Source of the DNA: Rhizobiaceae bacterium
GTDB taxonomy: Bacteria; Pseudomonadota; Alphaproteobacteria; Rhizobiales; Rhizobiaceae
Length of the DNA stretch: 64,000 nucleotides
Direction: 5' to 3'
Assembly: GCA_016742175.1 (NCBI GenBank)
Contig: JACVCH010000001.1
Coordinates: 310,001 to 374,000, forward strand
Shown here: positions 30,641-39,814 of the stretch, in pieces
How the letters are laid out: every line of letters begins with the position of its first letter
Position numbering within the stretch: position 1 is the stretch's first letter
Translations under genes and position numbers: made by a program
The notes under the pieces: model-generated
Seen by the model: only the letters and a program-made list of their open reading frames with translations
What the model was told of the DNA's origin: nothing
Database searches by the model: none

Positions 30641-32332
30641 ATGAAGATTGATTTTTCGCCGGACCTCATCCTCTTCGGCGGGAAGATCGTCACGGTCGAC
30701 GCCGACTTCTCGGTCCATGAGGCCGTCGCGGTCTATGACGGGAAGATCGTCGCGGTCGGCGGTTCGGCCGACGTCAAGGCGCTGGCCGGTCCGCGCACGA
30801 GGATGACGGATCTGGAAGGCAAGTGCGTCGTTCCCGGCCAGTACGACAACCATGTCCACTTCATGCTCGCCGGGCTCGATGCGCTCGGCTCTCGCGCCAA
30901 GGTCAACATCGCAACGCTGCCCTCCATCGAGGACATCCTTTCGGCCATTGCCGAACGCGTCGCAGTGACCCCGAAGGGCCAGTGGATCGGCACGTCCTGC
31001 ATGTATCGTGGCGCGCTCAAGGAGGGACGTTTCCCGAACCGCGAGGATCTCGACCGCGTCGCGCCCGACCATCCCGTCTATATCTTCCAGTCCGGCAAGA
31101 ACGTCATCTGCAACAGCTACGCGCTGAACATCGCGAAGATCGACGAGACGACGCCCGAGCCGGTAGAGCCGGAAGGCTGGATCGCGCGTGACGCGTCGGG
31201 CCGGCCGACCGGGCACCTGATCGCCGGCGGTGCCGACATGGCGCGCCAGGCATGGTGGAAGCACGAGGGACTGCCACGCAAGAAGTGGGATTTCCTCTAT
31301 TTCGACAAGGAAACGCAGATCGCGGCCATCGAGGCGCAAAGCAGCATCTATCACGCCTGCGGCATCGTCGGCGTGCGCGACATGGGCGTCTCGATCGACG
31401 AGCTGGACGCCTATATCGAGGCCGACCGCCGGGGGCTCCTCAAGATACGCACCGACATCATCCTCGGCCTGCCGATCCGCTACATGACCAATGACGAGGT
31501 GCTGAACGCCGTCGACAGCTATTTCGGCCCGAAGCAGCATGTCGGCAGCCCGATGCTGCGCATAGGCGGCATCAAGCTCGTCGCCGTCAATGATGGCTGG
31601 TGGGCCTACTCGCCCGAGAAACTGCGCTTCCTGATCACCGAATTGAACAGGCGCGGCTGGAACATGGCGATCCACGTCAATACGGGCGGCGGCGAGGAGC
31701 CGGCGGAGGTCGTTCTCAGCGCGCTCGAGGAAGCCGACCGCGACCTGCCGATCGACGGGCGCCGCTTCACCTTCGAGCATGGGTTCGGGCTGAACCGCCC
31801 CGACCATATCGCTCGCGCGAAGAAGCTCGGCATCATCTTCGGCGCCAACCCGCTGCTCGCCTATTACGCGTCGGCGCGCTCCTTGCGCATGAACGAGATC
31901 ATGACGCAGGTGCGCATCGCCAAGCTGACCGAAGACGATCCGTGGAAGCGGACCGTCCGCGACTGGGGAATGCCGCTCAAGGACTGGTTCGACGCCGGTC
32001 TCGTCGTCAGCGGCGGCACCGACAATCCGGCCGTCGTCTACGATGTCACCCAGCCTTTCCTGTGCCAGTATTCGGCGCTGACGGGCAACACGCTGGCCGG
32101 CGTTCTGATGCCCGGCCAGGAAGCGACGCGCGAGCAGATGCTCCGGATGTTCACCATCAACAACGCCTATTCGCGGTGGCAGGAAGACATTCTGGGCTCG
32201 ATCGAGCCGGGCAAGCATGCCGATTTCGTGGTCGTTGACCGCGACATCCTCGAATGCGCCGCCGAGGACGTCAAGGATTTGCAGATCCTGCAAACCTATG
32301 TCGGCGGCGATCTCGTCCACGACCGGATGTGA
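30641..32332 (+). CDS. YtcJ-type metal-dependent amidohydrolase
   Basis: A 563-residue amidohydrolase-3 family enzyme (TIM-barrel hydrolase with a small beta sandwich). Metal-binding HxH is NHVHF (about 70-74). Later elements are AIHVNTGGGEEP, TFEHGFGLNRPDH and SGGTDNPAVVYDVTQPF with the catalytic Asp. The substrate of this family is often an N-acyl amide or ring amide and cannot be read from sequence. It follows the CobW gene by 57 bases and precedes the Mo-hydroxylase by 16, so it belongs to the same operon. Confidence 0.87.
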   Translation: MKIDFSPDLILFGGKIVTVDADFSVHEAVAVYDGKIVAVGGSADVKALAGPRTRMTDLEGKCVVPGQYDNHVHFMLAGLDALGSRAKVNIATLPSIEDILSAIAERVAVTPKGQWIGTSCMYRGALKEGRFPNREDLDRVAPDHPVYIFQSGKNVICNSYALNIAKIDETTPEPVEPEGWIARDASGRPTGHLIAGGADMARQAWWKHEGLPRKKWDFLYFDKETQIAAIEAQSSIYHACGIVGVRDMGVSIDELDAYIEADRRGLLKIRTDIILGLPIRYMTNDEVLNAVDSYFGPKQHVGSPMLRIGGIKLVAVNDGWWAYSPEKLRFLITELNRRGWNMAIHVNTGGGEEPAEVVLSALEEADRDLPIDGRRFTFEHGFGLNRPDHIARAKKLGIIFGANPLLAYYASARSLRMNEIMTQVRIAKLTEDDPWKRTVRDWGMPLKDWFDAGLVVSGGTDNPAVVYDVTQPFLCQYSALTGNTLAGVLMPGQEATREQMLRMFTINNAYSRWQEDILGSIEPGKHADFVVVDRDILECAAEDVKDLQILQTYVGGDLVHDRM

Positions 32333-32348
32333 GGGGCAGGGGCGGGCT

Positions 32349-32807
32349 ATGGTCGACATGTCGCTCAGCATCAACGGTCGGGTCGAACACTATCGGGTGA
32401 CGACGGGCGAGATGCTCATCGACATCCTGCGCCGATCAGGTCTGACCGGCACAAAGGATGGCTGCCGGCGCGGCGAATGCGGCGCCTGCACCGTGCTCGT
32501 CGGCGGGCGCGCGGTCCTATCCTGCCTGACCTTTGCGCAAGCCGTCTCCGCGCCGGTCGAAACGGTCGAGGGGCTTGCCGGCGAAGCGACTGCCTTTCGC
32601 GAGGCGCTTGCCGATCTCGGTGGTTTCCAGTGTGGTTACTGCACCTCCGGCATGGTGGTGCGGGCGATCTCGCTGATCCGCGAGGGACTTCAGGACGACG
32701 ACGGCGAACTGCGCCATCGCATGGCGGGGAACCTGTGCCGCTGCACCGGCTATCAGGGAATTTTGAACGCGCTGCGGGTCGCCGCAGGCGCGCAGGAGGT
32801 CGCATGA
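32349..32807 (+). CDS. 2Fe-2S subunit of xanthine dehydrogenase-family hydroxylase
   Basis: A 152-residue small subunit with both clusters complete: plant-type Cys39-x4-Cys44-x2-Cys47-x11-Cys59 and the helical domain Cys95-x2-Cys98 plus Cys130/Cys132. It carries electrons from the molybdenum site to FAD. No Tat signal is visible, so the enzyme is cytoplasmic, unlike E. coli PaoABC. The next gene's start overlaps its stop (ATGA). Confidence 0.94.
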   Translation: MVDMSLSINGRVEHYRVTTGEMLIDILRRSGLTGTKDGCRRGECGACTVLVGGRAVLSCLTFAQAVSAPVETVEGLAGEATAFREALADLGGFQCGYCTSGMVVRAISLIREGLQDDDGELRHRMAGNLCRCTGYQGILNALRVAAGAQEVA

Positions 32808-35800
32808 ACCTGCGCGCGCCCGATCCGGCCATCACGCAATTGCCTGCAATCCGCCATCCCGAATGGGAGGCGCGCACGACCGGCGCCATCGCCTATGCGC
32901 GCGACATCTTCCCGGACGGCATGCTGGTCGGGCGCATCCTGCGCAGTCCGCACGCCCATGCGCGGATCGTCGCCATCGACGTGACGGCCGCGCGCCGCGC
33001 GCCCGGCGTCGCCGCCGTCCTGACCGACGCCGACATGGGGGGCAGGAGCTACCGCGACTACGGCCAGGGCGACCGCCCGCCGCTGGCGCGGGGCCGCGTT
33101 TCCTTCTTCGGGCAGGAAATCGCGGTGGTCGCGGCCGAGACCGAGGAACAGGCCGACGCCGCGCTCGCCCTGATCGAGGTGACCTACGAAATCCTCGCAT
33201 CGGCAACCACGCTTGCCGAAGCCACCGCCCCGAATGCTGCAGCGGCGTATCCCGAGCGCGCGCCGGACAATGTGGCCACCCGCGCCGACCGCGAATTCGG
33301 CAACCTTTCGGCGGCACGTGCGCGTGCGCCGCATACTGCCCGCGCGCGCTATACCTATGGCATCCAGGCCCACGCCTGCATGGAGCCGCAGTCGACCGTC
33401 GCGCAATGGCACGAAGCGAGCGGCGTCCTCGACATCTGGGCGCCGACACAGTCGCCGCGCAACGTGCGTGGCGAGATCGCGCACATGCTCGGGCTCGAAC
33501 CCGACAAAGTGCGGCTGCACCGGGTCGCGGTCGGTGGTGACTTCGGCTCGCGGGTGAAGGCATCCGACATCGAGGTTCTCGCCGGTGCGCTCGCGATCGC
33601 GGCTGGTCGGCCGGTCGGTATCCGCCTCTCGCGCGCCGACGAATTCGCCTTCAACAAGCGCCAGCACGGGTCCGAGATCGATCTCGCGACCGGCTATGAC
33701 GATGAGGGCAACATCGCCTGGCGCGCCGCTGATACGACGATCGAGAACGGCGCGTTCATCCATGGCGGGTCGAACATGATGAACTACGCGTCGATCCTGA
33801 TGGGCTCGCAATATCGGCTGGAAGGCGCCGTGATGCGCGGCCGCTCCATCTATACGAACCGGCGTCCCGGCGGCGCATTCCGCGGAGCCGGCGGACCGCA
33901 GGCGGCCTTCGCGATCGAATCCCAGATGGACGAGATCGCCGGCCAGCTCGGCATGGACCCGATCGATCTGCGGCTGCGCAACCTCAACCGGACCGGCGAC
34001 ACCACCATCACAGGATGGGAAATCGCTTCGTCGCACGCGGCCGAATGCCTGATGGAGGTACGCAAGCGGCTGGGTTGGGACGCCGCTCAGGCACTGGCCA
34101 GTTCGGGGCGCGGGGTCGGCATAGCGCTTGCCATGCATGTCTCGGGCGCGATCGTTGCGCCGGCCACGGGGCGTGCCGAGGCGGTGGTCGAAATTGGCCA
34201 CAATGGCGGCATCACGCTCTTCAGCGGCTGCGCCGATCCGGGCACCGGCGAATATGCCGTGATCGCTCAGCTCTGCGCACAGGAGCTTGGCGTCGCCGCC
34301 GAAGACATTCTGGTCGAAGCGATGGACACCGCGACGACGCCCTATGATCCAGGTGCGGGATCGAGCCGTGGCACGATGATCACCGGCGGCGCGGTTCTTG
34401 CCGCCAGCCGTGAACTGGCCGACCTCTTGCGCGGCGAGGCTGCCGGCCGGTTCGGTTGCGATCCGGCGCAAATCTTGCTCTCCGGCGGCGTCGCGAGCTT
34501 CGGCGGCCGGAGCGTGTCTCTCGGCGAGCTTGCCGCCGGCCATCCGGACAGCGCCGCCGGCGTGTTGCGGGTTCATCGCGAGACCGTCGTCGAGACGCCT
34601 GTCGTGCCGATGACGCATGAGGATTCGGCTGTCGGCAATCTCTCGCCAGCCTACAGTTTCGCCGTCCACGGCGTCGAGGTCGAGGTCGACCGCGAAACCG
34701 GCGCGGTCAAGGTGCTGCGCGTCGTCGCGGCGCATGACGCTGGAACCGTCGTCAATCCGGTCGGCGCGGATGGGCAGGTCGTCGGCGGTGTGGTGATGGG
34801 CCTTGGCGCCGCGCTCGGCGAACAGCTTCTCTATCTCGACGGTCGCCCGCTGGTGACCGGTTATGGCGACTACCCCATGCCGCGCACGACCGAGGCGCCG
34901 CCGGTCGAGGTCGTCTTCGTGGGCGACGCATCGCCGCGCGGCCCGCTCGGCGCGAAGTCCATCTCCGAAGTGGCGCTGATGCCGATTGCCGCAGCAGTTG
35001 CCAATGCGGTTGCGCACGCGACCGGGATCCGCGTGCGCAGCCTGCCGATCACGCCCGACAAGATCATCGGCGCCGGCCCTGGCCCCCGCATCGCCAGCCT
35101 CTGGGGCAGGCCGGATCGCTGGTGGTCGGCAGCGGTGCGCCGCGCCTATCCGACCGGGCTTTTCTGGGCCCTGGACCGCTGGGGACCGCGTCGCGGAGGC
35201 GGCAGTCTTTCGCCGAACGGCCGACGCCCCGGAAAGATAGAGAACCATGTCTTCCCCGCCACGAGCAGGGATGCCGTGGCCGCCCTGCTGGGGCACCATG
35301 CGGCCCGGCCGGCAGGCGGCGCGACGGATCTGGTCGTGGCACGGGAACAGGGCCTGTGCCCAGCAACGACGATCGTCGCGCTGACCTCCTGCCCGGATTT
35401 GCGGGCTTGCGCTGCCGACGCCGACGGCACCCTCGTGATCGGCGCGGCGGCGACGCTGCGCGAGACCGCAGAGGCGCTGCGTACGCTCGGCCAGACGGGC
35501 GATCTTGCCCTGGCCGAGACGATTGGCGCGATCGCCACGCCGCAGATCCGCGAGATGGCGACCGTCGCCGGCAATCTTTGCCAGGACAAACGCTGCTGGT
35601 TCTATCGCAACGGGTTCGACTGCTTCAAGCGCGCCGGCGCCGGGCGGCCCTGCTATGCGGTCGTCGGCGACCATCGCTACTTCCACGCGGTTCTCGGCGC
35701 TGGGCGCTGCCAGGCCATCACGCCGTCGGACCTTGCGACGACGCTGACCGCGCTCGAGGCCATCGTCGTCGTCGAGGACAGGGCAGGGCAGCGCCAGGTC

Positions 35801-36226
35801 GCGATGGGCGATTTCTATCGTGGTCCGGGCGAGCCGGCGTTGGCCGAAGGCGAAATCGTTCATTCGATCCGCATTCCGGCCGCGGCCCGGATGTCGTCCG
35901 TCAGCTTCCGCAAGCTTACCTTGACGAGCGACGGCTTTGCGATCGTCTCGGCCTGCACGCGGCTCGAGCGCGACGGCGAGGGACGCATCATAAAGTGCCG
36001 GATCGTGCTCGGCGGCATCGCCAACACGCCGTTCAGGGCGCGTCGTTCGGAGGCGCTCGTGGCGGGTCGTCTCCAGCACGGCGTGAATGTCGCCGAGGCG
36101 GCAAACGCCTGGGCGATCGATGCGCACCCGCTCGCAAACAATGGATGGAAGATCGAGGCGGCGATCGGCGTTTTGCGCCAGTCGCTTCAGGCAGCCCTCG
36201 ACCAGCCTTACGGACCCGCCGGCTGA
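32804..36226 (+). CDS. Fused molybdopterin and FAD subunit of xanthine dehydrogenase-family hydroxylase
   Basis: One uninterrupted 1140-residue chain. Residues 1 to about 770 are the molybdenum large subunit (EWEARTTGAIAYARDI, EPQSTVAQW, GGDFGSR, RRPGGAFRGAGGPQAAFAIE and the C-terminal GPLGAKSISEVAL with the catalytic Glu). After a linker, from about 813, an FAD-binding subunit begins (PAGGATDLVV, TVAGNLCQDKRC). The FAD part has Cys931, 940, 950 and 969, the pattern of the extra 4Fe-4S cluster seen in 4-hydroxybenzoyl-CoA reductase beta and PaoB. The enzyme hydroxylates an N-heterocycle or aldehyde; substrate unknown. Confidence 0.9.
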   Translation: MNLRAPDPAITQLPAIRHPEWEARTTGAIAYARDIFPDGMLVGRILRSPHAHARIVAIDVTAARRAPGVAAVLTDADMGGRSYRDYGQGDRPPLARGRVSFFGQEIAVVAAETEEQADAALALIEVTYEILASATTLAEATAPNAAAAYPERAPDNVATRADREFGNLSAARARAPHTARARYTYGIQAHACMEPQSTVAQWHEASGVLDIWAPTQSPRNVRGEIAHMLGLEPDKVRLHRVAVGGDFGSRVKASDIEVLAGALAIAAGRPVGIRLSRADEFAFNKRQHGSEIDLATGYDDEGNIAWRAADTTIENGAFIHGGSNMMNYASILMGSQYRLEGAVMRGRSIYTNRRPGGAFRGAGGPQAAFAIESQMDEIAGQLGMDPIDLRLRNLNRTGDTTITGWEIASSHAAECLMEVRKRLGWDAAQALASSGRGVGIALAMHVSGAIVAPATGRAEAVVEIGHNGGITLFSGCADPGTGEYAVIAQLCAQELGVAAEDILVEAMDTATTPYDPGAGSSRGTMITGGAVLAASRELADLLRGEAAGRFGCDPAQILLSGGVASFGGRSVSLGELAAGHPDSAAGVLRVHRETVVETPVVPMTHEDSAVGNLSPAYSFAVHGVEVEVDRETGAVKVLRVVAAHDAGTVVNPVGADGQVVGGVVMGLGAALGEQLLYLDGRPLVTGYGDYPMPRTTEAPPVEVVFVGDASPRGPLGAKSISEVALMPIAAAVANAVAHATGIRVRSLPITPDKIIGAGPGPRIASLWGRPDRWWSAAVRRAYPTGLFWALDRWGPRRGGGSLSPNGRRPGKIENHVFPATSRDAVAALLGHHAARPAGGATDLVVAREQGLCPATTIVALTSCPDLRACAADADGTLVIGAAATLRETAEALRTLGQTGDLALAETIGAIATPQIREMATVAGNLCQDKRCWFYRNGFDCFKRAGAGRPCYAVVGDHRYFHAVLGAGRCQAITPSDLATTLTALEAIVVVEDRAGQRQVAMGDFYRGPGEPALAEGEIVHSIRIPAAARMSSVSFRKLTLTSDGFAIVSACTRLERDGEGRIIKCRIVLGGIANTPFRARRSEALVAGRLQHGVNVAEAANAWAIDAHPLANNGWKIEAAIGVLRQSLQAALDQPYGPAG

Positions 36227-36297
36227 CAAGGTGGGACGTCATGCGTCGCAAGACGATTTGGACTGTGGAACGGACAACAAACCAATGGGGAAATGAG

Positions 36298-37314
36298 ATG
36301 GACACCCGATTCTACGCATCAGCCGCCGCCGCTTTGTCGCTTCTGGCCACGACTTTCGCGGCCCAGGCCCAGACGACCCTCACCCTCGAGACCTATGCAG
36401 GGCCGAAGCATGCGGTCAACGCCGCCGGCCTTGATATTTGGGCCAAGCAGGTCGAGGAGGCCAGCGGCGGCGATCTGAAGATCAACATCACCTATCCGCC
36501 GGTCGATCCGCGCGATCTCATGGACCGCGTGCGCACCGGCATCGCCGACATTGCCTGGATGACGCACGGCTACACGACCGGACGCTTCGTCTACACCGAC
36601 ATGATCGAACTGCCCGGCAATGGCGGTACGGCCGAAGAGGCGTCGAAGGCCTACTGGAACGTCTATACGGACGTCGTCGGCAACGAGGAACATCGCGGCG
36701 TCACGCCGCTGGCGCTCTTCACCCACGGGCCGGGCATGATCCACACCAGCAAGCCGATCGAGAGCGGCGACGACTTCAAGGGATTGCGCATTCGCACCGG
36801 CGGCGGCGTCCAGGCGGCGATCGCCAACGGGCTCGAACTCGTCACGCTTTCGGCGCCGGTGACGCAGGCGCAGGAAATGCTCTCGCAGGGCGTAGCCGAC
36901 GGAGTGATGTTCTCGATCGAGACGATCGCATCGTTCAACCTGACCGACCTCGTTCCGCACCACTACCACTTTCCGGGCAATCTCTACGGCTCGAGCATGG
37001 CCATCATCATCAACTCCGACAAGCTCGAAGGGCTGACGCAGGAACAGAAAGACGCTCTGTGGAGCGTGTCCGGCGAACATCTGTCCGGCCTGATCGGGTC
37101 GGCCTGGGACGGCGCGGACAAGAAGGCGATCGAGACCATCGGGGAAGGCGCGGTAACGACGATGGAAGGCGATGTCCTCGCCAAGGTCGAAGCCGCGACC
37201 GCCGGCCTCGACGAAGCCTGGATCGAACGGGCGAGCGAAGCCGGGCTCGAAGATCCCGCCGGCGTGCTTGCCCGCCTGCGTGAGGAAATCAAGGCGCAGT
37301 CGAAGGGCGAATAG
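36298..37314 (+). CDS. TRAP transporter solute-binding protein (first system)
   Basis: Periplasmic DctP-family binding protein of 338 residues. It has a signal peptide (cleavage near FAAQAQ), the organic-acid-binding arginine region GLRIRTGGGVQAAIANG, and the family's ADIAWMTHGYTTGRF segment. GGGGAAA precedes the ATG; an in-frame ATG at 36241 has no comparable site. It feeds the two permease genes that follow, and linkage to the Mo-hydroxylase suggests it imports the pathway substrate. Confidence 0.92.
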   Translation: MDTRFYASAAAALSLLATTFAAQAQTTLTLETYAGPKHAVNAAGLDIWAKQVEEASGGDLKINITYPPVDPRDLMDRVRTGIADIAWMTHGYTTGRFVYTDMIELPGNGGTAEEASKAYWNVYTDVVGNEEHRGVTPLALFTHGPGMIHTSKPIESGDDFKGLRIRTGGGVQAAIANGLELVTLSAPVTQAQEMLSQGVADGVMFSIETIASFNLTDLVPHHYHFPGNLYGSSMAIIINSDKLEGLTQEQKDALWSVSGEHLSGLIGSAWDGADKKAIETIGEGAVTTMEGDVLAKVEAATAGLDEAWIERASEAGLEDPAGVLARLREEIKAQSKGE

Positions 37315-37317
37315 ACC

Positions 37318-37842
37318 ATGAGCGACACCCCTCCGCCCCGCCCCGAGCGCCGCCAGGACATTCTCGAGCGCATTGCCGGCGGGGCGGCGGGCATTCTTCT
37401 GGCCGCGATGATGATGGTCACGGTCATTGACGTCGTCGGGCGCTACATCCTGAACGTTCCCTTCCCCGGCGCCTTCGAGATCACGCAGATGCTGATGGCG
37501 GCGATCGTGTTTGCCGGGCTTCCGCATGTGTCGAAGCGGGAAAACCACATCACGATCGACCTTCTCGACCCGGTGACGCCGAAAGCGGCGGTGCCGCTTC
37601 GCAACCTGGTCGTCAACCTTCTCTGCGCGGTCTGTTTCGCTCTTTTTTCCTGGCGGCTTTTCGGCCTCGCGCAGGAGGCGCTCGAATTCGGCGACGTGAC
37701 GCAGTATCTGGGCTTTCCCCGCGCGCCGATCATCTTCTTCGGCTCCACGCTCTGCGCGATTACCGCCATCATCCATCTCGGACTGGCCTTCAATGTGCTG
37801 CGCGCACGCGTCGACACGGACATTCAGGGGGCAGGGCTATGA
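37318..37842 (+). CDS. TRAP transporter small permease (DctQ)
   Basis: A 174-residue protein with four membrane helices and the DctQ pattern VIDVVGRYILNVPFPGAFEITQMLMAAIVFAGLPHVSKRENHITIDLL. Starts 3 bases after the binding-protein stop and overlaps the large-permease start by ATGA. Confidence 0.93.
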   Translation: MSDTPPPRPERRQDILERIAGGAAGILLAAMMMVTVIDVVGRYILNVPFPGAFEITQMLMAAIVFAGLPHVSKRENHITIDLLDPVTPKAAVPLRNLVVNLLCAVCFALFSWRLFGLAQEALEFGDVTQYLGFPRAPIIFFGSTLCAITAIIHLGLAFNVLRARVDTDIQGAGL

Positions 37843-39146
37843 TACCCGCAGCGATCGGTTTCTGCGTCGTCATCTTCATGGTTTTCGCGCGGGTGCCGAT
37901 CGGGGTCGCGATGGCGCTGGCCGGCTTCTTCGGCTTTGCCATTCTCGTCGACTTCATGCCGGCCTTGGCGCTCGTCGGCCTTGTGGCGCGGACGACCGTC
38001 GAATCCTATGAACTCTCGGTCGTGCCGCTTTTCATCCTGATGGGCAATTTCGTCAGCCGGGCAGGGATTTCCGGCGAGCTCTATGCCGCCGCATATGGCT
38101 TCGTCGGGCATCGCAAGGGCGGGCTTGCCATGAGCACGATCGTCGCCTGCGGCGGCTTCAGCGCGATCTGCGGGTCGAGCCTTGCGACTGCGGCGACCAT
38201 GTCGCGCGTGGCCATGCCGCCGATGCGCAAGTACGGCTACTCCGACGGCCTCGCCGCCGCCTCGATCGCAGCCGGCGGCACGCTCGGCATCCTGATCCCG
38301 CCAAGCGTCATTCTGGTGCTCTACGGCATCATGACCCAGACCGACATCCGCTCGCTTTTCGCCGCGGGCATGGTTCCCGGGCTGCTCGGCATCCTGATCT
38401 ACCTGCTGACCATCCGCATCATCGTCTGGTGGAAACCCGAAAGCGGCCCGGCCGGCGCGCGTATGCCCTATTCGGAACGATTGGCGGCCCTGCGCGGCGT
38501 CTGGCCGATGATCATGCTGTTCGTGCTGGTGATCGGCGGCATCTATGCAGGCATCTTCACCGCGACGGAATCGGCGGGCATCGGTGCGTTCGGCGCATTC
38601 CTCTACGCAGTGCTGCGCGGCCGCATCGACTTCAAGGAGGTGGGCGAAATCCTGATCGACACGGCAGTGACGACGGCAGCGCTCTTCCTGGTTCTGATCG
38701 GCGCGATGATCTTCGCGAATTTCGTCAATCACACCGGCATGCCGCGCGAGCTCGCCGCCTTCGTCGTCGAGCGAGACCTCGCGCCCTATACGGTGCTGCT
38801 GGTCATCCTCGGCATCTACGTGCTTCTCGGCTGCGTTTTCGAGAGCATGTCGATGCTGCTCCTGACGATTCCGGTCTTCTCCGTCCTCATCACCTCGCTC
38901 GACTTCGGCATGTCGCCGCAGGAGACGCTCGTCTGGTTCGGTATCATGGTGGTCGTCGTCACGGAGATCAGTCTCCTGACGCCGCCGATCGGCATGAACG
39001 TCTTCACCATCAGCGCGATGCTGCCGGACGTGAAGACGGCGACGATCTTCAAGGGCGTGACGCCGTTCTGGGTCGCCGATATGTGCCGACTCGGGCTCAT
39101 CGTGTTCATTCCGGCCATCTCGCTGTTCCTCCCGTCGATCATTTGA
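37839..39146 (+). CDS. TRAP transporter large permease (DctM)
   Basis: A 435-residue inner-membrane protein with about twelve spans. Family signatures include ICGSSLATAATMSRVAMPPMRKYGYSDGLAAASIAAGGTLGILIPPS and the terminal LTPPIGMNVFTI. It drives sodium-coupled uptake of the ligand held by the binding protein, and ends the first rightward transcription run. Confidence 0.93.
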   Translation: MIPAAIGFCVVIFMVFARVPIGVAMALAGFFGFAILVDFMPALALVGLVARTTVESYELSVVPLFILMGNFVSRAGISGELYAAAYGFVGHRKGGLAMSTIVACGGFSAICGSSLATAATMSRVAMPPMRKYGYSDGLAAASIAAGGTLGILIPPSVILVLYGIMTQTDIRSLFAAGMVPGLLGILIYLLTIRIIVWWKPESGPAGARMPYSERLAALRGVWPMIMLFVLVIGGIYAGIFTATESAGIGAFGAFLYAVLRGRIDFKEVGEILIDTAVTTAALFLVLIGAMIFANFVNHTGMPRELAAFVVERDLAPYTVLLVILGIYVLLGCVFESMSMLLLTIPVFSVLITSLDFGMSPQETLVWFGIMVVVVTEISLLTPPIGMNVFTISAMLPDVKTATIFKGVTPFWVADMCRLGLIVFIPAISLFLPSII

Positions 39147-39175
39147 GGAAAGCGCTTCCCTTGCGGAAATCAGGA

Positions 39176-39211
39176 TTGACGAAACTTTCATATAAGGACA
39201 TGATCGGACAT
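39176..39211 (+). promoter_or_regulatory. Promoter and direct-repeat operator before the XRE-cupin gene
   Basis: TTGACG at 39176-39181, a 17-base spacer and CATGAT at 39199-39204 form a plausible sigma-70 promoter. GGACAT occurs twice, at 39196-39201 and 39206-39211, one helical turn apart and overlapping the -10 element. That is a reasonable autoregulatory operator for the XRE protein encoded 30 bases downstream. Confidence 0.5.
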
Positions 39212-39240
39212 AATTGAATAATTCGTGAGGTTGGAAAGCG

Positions 39241-39810
39241 ATGTCGTCCTTGCCGAAAGACGCGGAAGTCCGCAGGATCGGACGGCAGATCCGTCTTCTT
39301 CGCGAACGGGCGGGACAGTCGATCGCGCAGCTCTCGCGCGGGGCGGGCCTTTCCGAACGGGCTGTTCGCGACCTCGAGGCGGGACGCACCAATCCCAGCC
39401 TGGCAACGGTCGTCGCGGTCGTCGATGTCCTCGGGGCCAGTCTCGACGAACTGATCGCGGCTGCCCGCGAGACGGGCATCGTTTCAAATTACACGCAGGC
39501 GATCGGCACAAGTGAAACGTCGGTCGACTTGACCCGGTCGCTGCCAGAACCGCGAATGCGCGCGCGCATCATCGTACTGGACGGGGAGGGTTGCGTCGAT
39601 CTGCCGACCACCGCCGTGTTCGGGCACGTGCTTGGCGACAACGTCGTCGTCTCTCTCGACGGCGAGGAGACGGTGCTGCGCCGCGGCGACAGTTTTCATG
39701 CGGGCGCGGGTGTGCTCGCAGGGTGGCGCGGCCAAAGCTCCTCGAGCCGGCTGCTCGTGGTCGAAACCGCTGACGACAACGGCGTGCACACCAAATTGCA
39801 GGGCAGGTAG
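39241..39810 (+). CDS. XRE-family regulator with C-terminal cupin (first copy)
   Basis: A 189-residue protein with an N-terminal helix-turn-helix (about 12-68: LRERAGQSIAQLSRGAGLSERAVRDLEAGRTNPSLATV) and a cupin-like sensing domain (about 110-185: FGHVLGDNVVVSLDGEETVLRRGDSFHAGAGV). Such proteins bind a small ligand directly. It opens the HyuAB operon, 4 bases before hyuA, and probably autoregulates it. Confidence 0.87.
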   Translation: MSSLPKDAEVRRIGRQIRLLRERAGQSIAQLSRGAGLSERAVRDLEAGRTNPSLATVVAVVDVLGASLDELIAAARETGIVSNYTQAIGTSETSVDLTRSLPEPRMRARIIVLDGEGCVDLPTTAVFGHVLGDNVVVSLDGEETVLRRGDSFHAGAGVLAGWRGQSSSSRLLVVETADDNGVHTKLQGR

Positions 39811-39814
39811 CGGC

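Noticed and set aside
30580-30651. 23-codon frame between the CobW and amidohydrolase genes
   Set aside because: It overlaps the CobW stop as ATGA but has no ribosome site or family; probably chance, unlike the leader at 50233.
32753-36229. 1158-residue open frame opposite the molybdopterin-FAD fusion
   Set aside because: It is a codon-phase shadow with no recognisable motif; the plus strand carries clear enzyme domains.
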